Part shown: positions 14,133-15,829 of the stretch, one piece after another
How positions within the stretch are numbered: the stretch's first letter is position 1
How the letters are laid out: each line of letters starts with the position of its first letter
Source: CAYXPG01 sp964564845
Lineage (GTDB): Bacteria > Planctomycetota > Phycisphaerae > Sedimentisphaerales > Anaerobacaceae
Length of the DNA stretch: 15,829 nt
Direction: 5' to 3'
Assembly (NCBI GenBank): GCA_964564845.1
Contig: CAZMCN010000041.1
Span: 1-15,829 of the forward strand
Translations under genes and position numbers: made by a program
The notes under the pieces: generated by a model
The model's input: the letters and a program-made list of their open reading frames with translations, nothing else
Told to the model about the DNA's origin: nothing
Databases searched by the model: none

Positions 14133-14482
14133 TTCGCCAATCCAACGAAATTCCTCGCATATGCTTTTTCAACTGCTTTCTCCACATCGTTACGAAATCC
14201 TTCATATGCCTTTACCCACACTCTACCCGCATCGGTAAGCTCAGTGCTTCCGCCCTTCCTGCCACCACGATGTTTGTCTACTAAAGATACATGAAGGTAC
14301 TTCTCAGCTTTCTTCAAGTCACCCCAGGCTTTACGATAGCTAATCCCCAAGGCATTACTGGCTGCCTGAAGTGAACCTTTTTGTCCAACAGTTTTAAGTA
14401 ATCGCCACTTGCCGTCACCAAATATCCCCTCGGCTTGATTATTGCTGAGCCATAATTTGAATTTTGCATTCAGTTTCTTCAT
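14129..14482 (-). CDS. ModE-type winged-helix regulator without a molybdate-binding domain
   Basis: This 117-residue protein corresponds to the N-terminal DNA-binding domain of ModE. The family helix-turn-helix is clear (KWRLLKTVGQKGSLQ, then AASNALGISYRKAWGDLKKA), as is the wing with its Gly-rich turn, HRGGRKGGSTELTDAG. The C-terminal TOBE/MOP domains that bind molybdate in E. coli ModE are absent, so the signal it senses is unknown. The ATG at 14482 has GAGG 12 nt upstream. It follows the four-Cys small protein by 17 bp and overlaps the prepilin gene. A ModE-box-like site in the operon leader (14704-14731) suggests autoregulation. Confidence 0.82.
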   Translation of the reverse strand: MKKLNAKFKLWLSNNQAEGIFGDGKWRLLKTVGQKGSLQAASNALGISYRKAWGDLKKAEKYLHVSLVDKHRGGRKGGSTELTDAGRVWVKAYEGFRNDVEKAVEKAYARNFVGLAK

Positions 14483-14499
14483 TCTCTTTTTTCCTCAAT

Positions 14500-14691
14500 T
14501 CACTTAAAGCAACCAAGCTGACAATGAACTATCCTTACGTTGTTTTCATCACACAGCTCTCTGACTCGCCGCTTTGCTACGTTAAACCGTTCCGCCAGAT
14601 CAAACGCCTTGGCACAGCTAAGACTCTTTTTGTCATTTTGCTCTGTGGCAGAAGTTAAAATCTCATCTACCAGTTTGGACTCATCGGCCAT
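14500..14691 (-). CDS. Small four-cysteine protein upstream of the ModE-like regulator
   Basis: This 63-residue protein begins MADESKLVDEIL. The ATG at 14691 has AGGAGAGATAAG upstream and lies about 40 nt after the predicted transcription start. Longer frames would start inside the promoter and are rejected. The core (LSCAKAFDLAERFNVAKRRV, then RELCDENNVRIVHCQLGCFK) reads as two or three short helices, similar in rhythm to an HTH or IF2-N-like module. It has Cys at 26, 47, 57 and 61. The C-terminal C-Q-L-G-C-F looks conserved-type and could bind metal or Fe-S, but I cannot name the family with certainty. As first gene of a ModE-controlled operon it may be a cofactor or co-regulator, which is inference. 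Confidence 0.7.
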   Translation of the reverse strand: MADESKLVDEILTSATEQNDKKSLSCAKAFDLAERFNVAKRRVRELCDENNVRIVHCQLGCFK

Positions 14692-14703
14692 CTTATCTCT
14701 CCT

Positions 14704-14731
14704 ATCGTTATGTACCAATCGACATAATGAA
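14704..14731 (-). promoter_or_regulatory. ModE-box-like operator in the operon leader
   Basis: Read on the plus strand, ATCGTTATGTA (14704-14714), six bases (CCAATC) and GACATAATGAA (14721-14731) compare with the E. coli ModE consensus ATCGnTATATA-N6-TATATAnCGAT as I recall it. The left half differs at one position and the right half matches at about 7 of 11. TTATGT/ACATAA is a perfect 6-bp inverted repeat. It covers about +1 to +28 of the predicted transcript, a position suited to repression. Confidence 0.55.
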
Positions 14732-14737
14732 TTTAAC

Positions 14738-14766
14738 AGTCTAACAACGTAACACAGAACTGTCAA
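14738..14766 (-). promoter_or_regulatory. Sigma70 promoter of the four-Cys / ModE-like / prepilin operon
   Basis: On the minus strand, TTGACA (14761-14766), a 17-nt spacer and TAGACT (14738-14743) form a good sigma70 promoter with a perfect -35 and a 4-of-6 -10. The predicted start is near 14731, immediately at the edge of the ModE-box-like site. Confidence 0.75.
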
Positions 14767-14971
14767 CCATGAATTAGATAATGTAATATATTGACTTCAA
14801 AGAGGGTACAAGTACTCAGATAGATGTCATATTGCGGTAATCAATGACAACTATTAGTGCTGTTTCTATTAAGTAAAGTTTCAGCTTTTTGTGTTCGTCA
14901 CAATATATAGCTTTACCAAAGAATTCTTAGTATAGTAAATATCAGATGTTATGAAGCCATGAACCTTTTAC

Positions 14972-15346
14972 TTATTTCTCTGCTCTGTCTGACAATTCTT
15001 TATCTTCTGTGTCTTTCTTCTCAGCGGAATCATCCAAAGAAGAAGGGTGCTTTACGTTGAATAGGAAACAACATCCCAGAAAACCTAATGAGATTAAAAC
15101 AGAAACACCGAAAGAGACCCAGAAACCTATATGAAAATGTTTGCACAGAATCTGTGAAGTGGTAAATACTATAAGAAGCAACAAAAGTGCCCCTGCCCAC
15201 TTAACCGATTTCATCGCAATCTGGCGCAATTCGGCTCCTTTTGGAGAGCGTGATGTTCGAGCACAATGAGATTCATAAAACGCCAGAACAGCTATAACAC
15301 ATCCCACTATAATATAAACGCACCCTATTATAATGTATGCCCTCAT
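14972..15346 (-). CDS. Small membrane protein, unknown function (second of a pair)
   Basis: I do not recognise this 124-residue protein. Predicted membrane helices lie at about 4-24 (YIIIGCVYIIVGCVIAVLAF), 49-66 (WAGALLLLLIVFTTSQIL) and 74-97 (FWVSFGVSVLISLGFLGCCF). They are separated by a basic loop containing TSRSPKG, and a highly charged C-terminal tail follows (EKKDTEDKELSDRAEK). Such an arrangement would put the acidic-basic tail in the cytoplasm or periplasm depending on topology. The ATG at 15346 lacks a clear Shine-Dalgarno and lies 15 bp after the stop of the neighbouring membrane gene, so translation may be coupled. A 205-bp gap with no gene follows it. Confidence 0.6.
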   Translation of the reverse strand: MRAYIIIGCVYIIVGCVIAVLAFYESHCARTSRSPKGAELRQIAMKSVKWAGALLLLLIVFTTSQILCKHFHIGFWVSFGVSVLISLGFLGCCFLFNVKHPSSLDDSAEKKDTEDKELSDRAEK

Positions 15347-15361
15347 AACAAATCAGAATTG

Positions 15362-15796
15362 TCATTTCACAGGGCCAGCCAATGCACTTTTGATTAAAAC
15401 AACCAAGATAGCCAGCAGGCCAATAAGAATAGTTCCTATTATCAAACTAATAACGAAACCGCCCTTCAAGTTCTTTGTCTCTCTTGTTAACAAGATTAGC
15501 ATGAGGACTCCAAAAATCCAGGAGTCAGAAAGCTCGAAAACGGTAAGCCCTAATAACAAAACTGTCAGCAAGGCAAAAGGTAATGCCAAAACGCACCTTT
15601 TAAGAAACGCCTTTTTGTCTGTCCAATAGTAAAATGAATTTCCTATCCATATTAAGAGCAGAATCCATTTATTAACAGGGGCACCAAATGAGCTGTCTTC
15701 ATATCCACAAAGATACAAAATGACATGCGCTGCGAAAAAAGGAACTAAAGTCCCTAATACCCATCTTGTTTCTTCGTAAGCGTTCACTGAAAACAC
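15362..15796 (-). CDS. Small multi-pass membrane protein, unknown function (first of a pair)
   Basis: I do not recognise this protein of about 144 residues. Four or five hydrophobic segments can be seen: about 12-31 (WVLGTLVPFFAAHVILYLCG), 44-58, 68-87 (CVLALPFALLTVLLLGLTVF), 92-103 and 113-137 (FVISLIIGTILIGLLAILVV). The start is uncertain. The longest frame begins with GTG at 15796. The GTG at 15787 (three codons later) has AAGGTG 6 nt upstream and fits better. It is followed after 15 bp by a second small membrane protein gene, and the two are probably co-transcribed. The promoter would lie in the last bases of the window or beyond it. Confidence 0.6.
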   Translation of the reverse strand: MFSVNAYEETRWVLGTLVPFFAAHVILYLCGYEDSSFGAPVNKWILLLIWIGNSFYYWTDKKAFLKRCVLALPFALLTVLLLGLTVFELSDSWIFGVLMLILLTRETKNLKGGFVISLIIGTILIGLLAILVVLIKSALAGPVK

Positions 15797-15829
15797 CTTA
15801 TTTTATGTAAAAGCGTGCCTATGTCCGAT

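Noticed and set aside
14692..14766. 25-residue extension of the four-Cys protein from 14766
   Set aside because: It would start inside the -35 box and be read through the promoter and the operator. The ATG at 14691 has an AGGAG site.
14919..14928. Palindrome AAGAATTCTT in the gap upstream of the small-Cys promoter
   Set aside because: A 10-bp AT-rich palindrome is expected by chance, and it is neither at a promoter nor repeated.
1..15829. CRISPR arrays, insertion sequences, integrase, tRNA or rRNA genes, toxin-antitoxin or phage-defence genes
   Set aside because: None seen. There are no regularly spaced repeats, transposase motifs or RNA gene signatures.

Overview
The window looks like a piece of a Planctomycetota chromosome, most likely class Phycisphaerae. 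This is inferred from several things seen together: many pseudopilin-type proteins, an H-X9-DG (DUF1559-like) prepilin protein, secreted or LamG proteins ending in a dockerin-like D-x-x-G-D / DYAxLAxxWL tail, and a PilMNO-type secretion gene set. Every gene I accept lies on the minus strand, so the window reads biologically from right (15829) to left (1).

Right end to about 11.3 kb is accessory. Two small multi-pass membrane proteins (15362-15796, 14972-15346) come first. A regulated cluster follows. A consensus-like sigma70 promoter (14738-14766) and a ModE-like operator (14704-14731) lie ahead of a 63-residue four-cysteine protein, a stand-alone ModE-type winged-helix regulator, a DUF1559-like prepilin protein overlapping the regulator by ATGA, and a secreted protein with a dockerin-like tail. 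After these come a short membrane protein gene and a LamG/dockerin gene that has lost its 5' end. A strong terminator (11312-11349) closes this block.

Middle (11.24-8.39 kb) is a housekeeping operon: a near-perfect sigma70 promoter, then argH (argininosuccinate lyase), thiL (thiamine-phosphate kinase, ATGA overlap) and tsaE (tRNA t6A synthesis ATPase).

Left (8.04 kb to 1) is a type II secretion / type IV pilus-like assembly cluster. It starts with a major pseudopilin (gspG-like) followed by tandem hairpin terminators. A GspG paralogue lacking the processing-site glycine comes next, then GspI-, GspJ- and GspK-like minor pseudopilins. A 249-bp gap with several predicted hairpins and a 39-codon microgene follow. 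The rest is a GspH-like pseudopilin and then pilM, pilN, pilO, a pilP/gspC-like gene and the 5' part of a secretin gene that runs off the left edge. The minor pseudopilins are of T2SS style, while the inner-membrane platform (PilM-N-O-P) is of T4P style. The ATPase, the GspF/PilC platform protein and the prepilin peptidase are not in the window.
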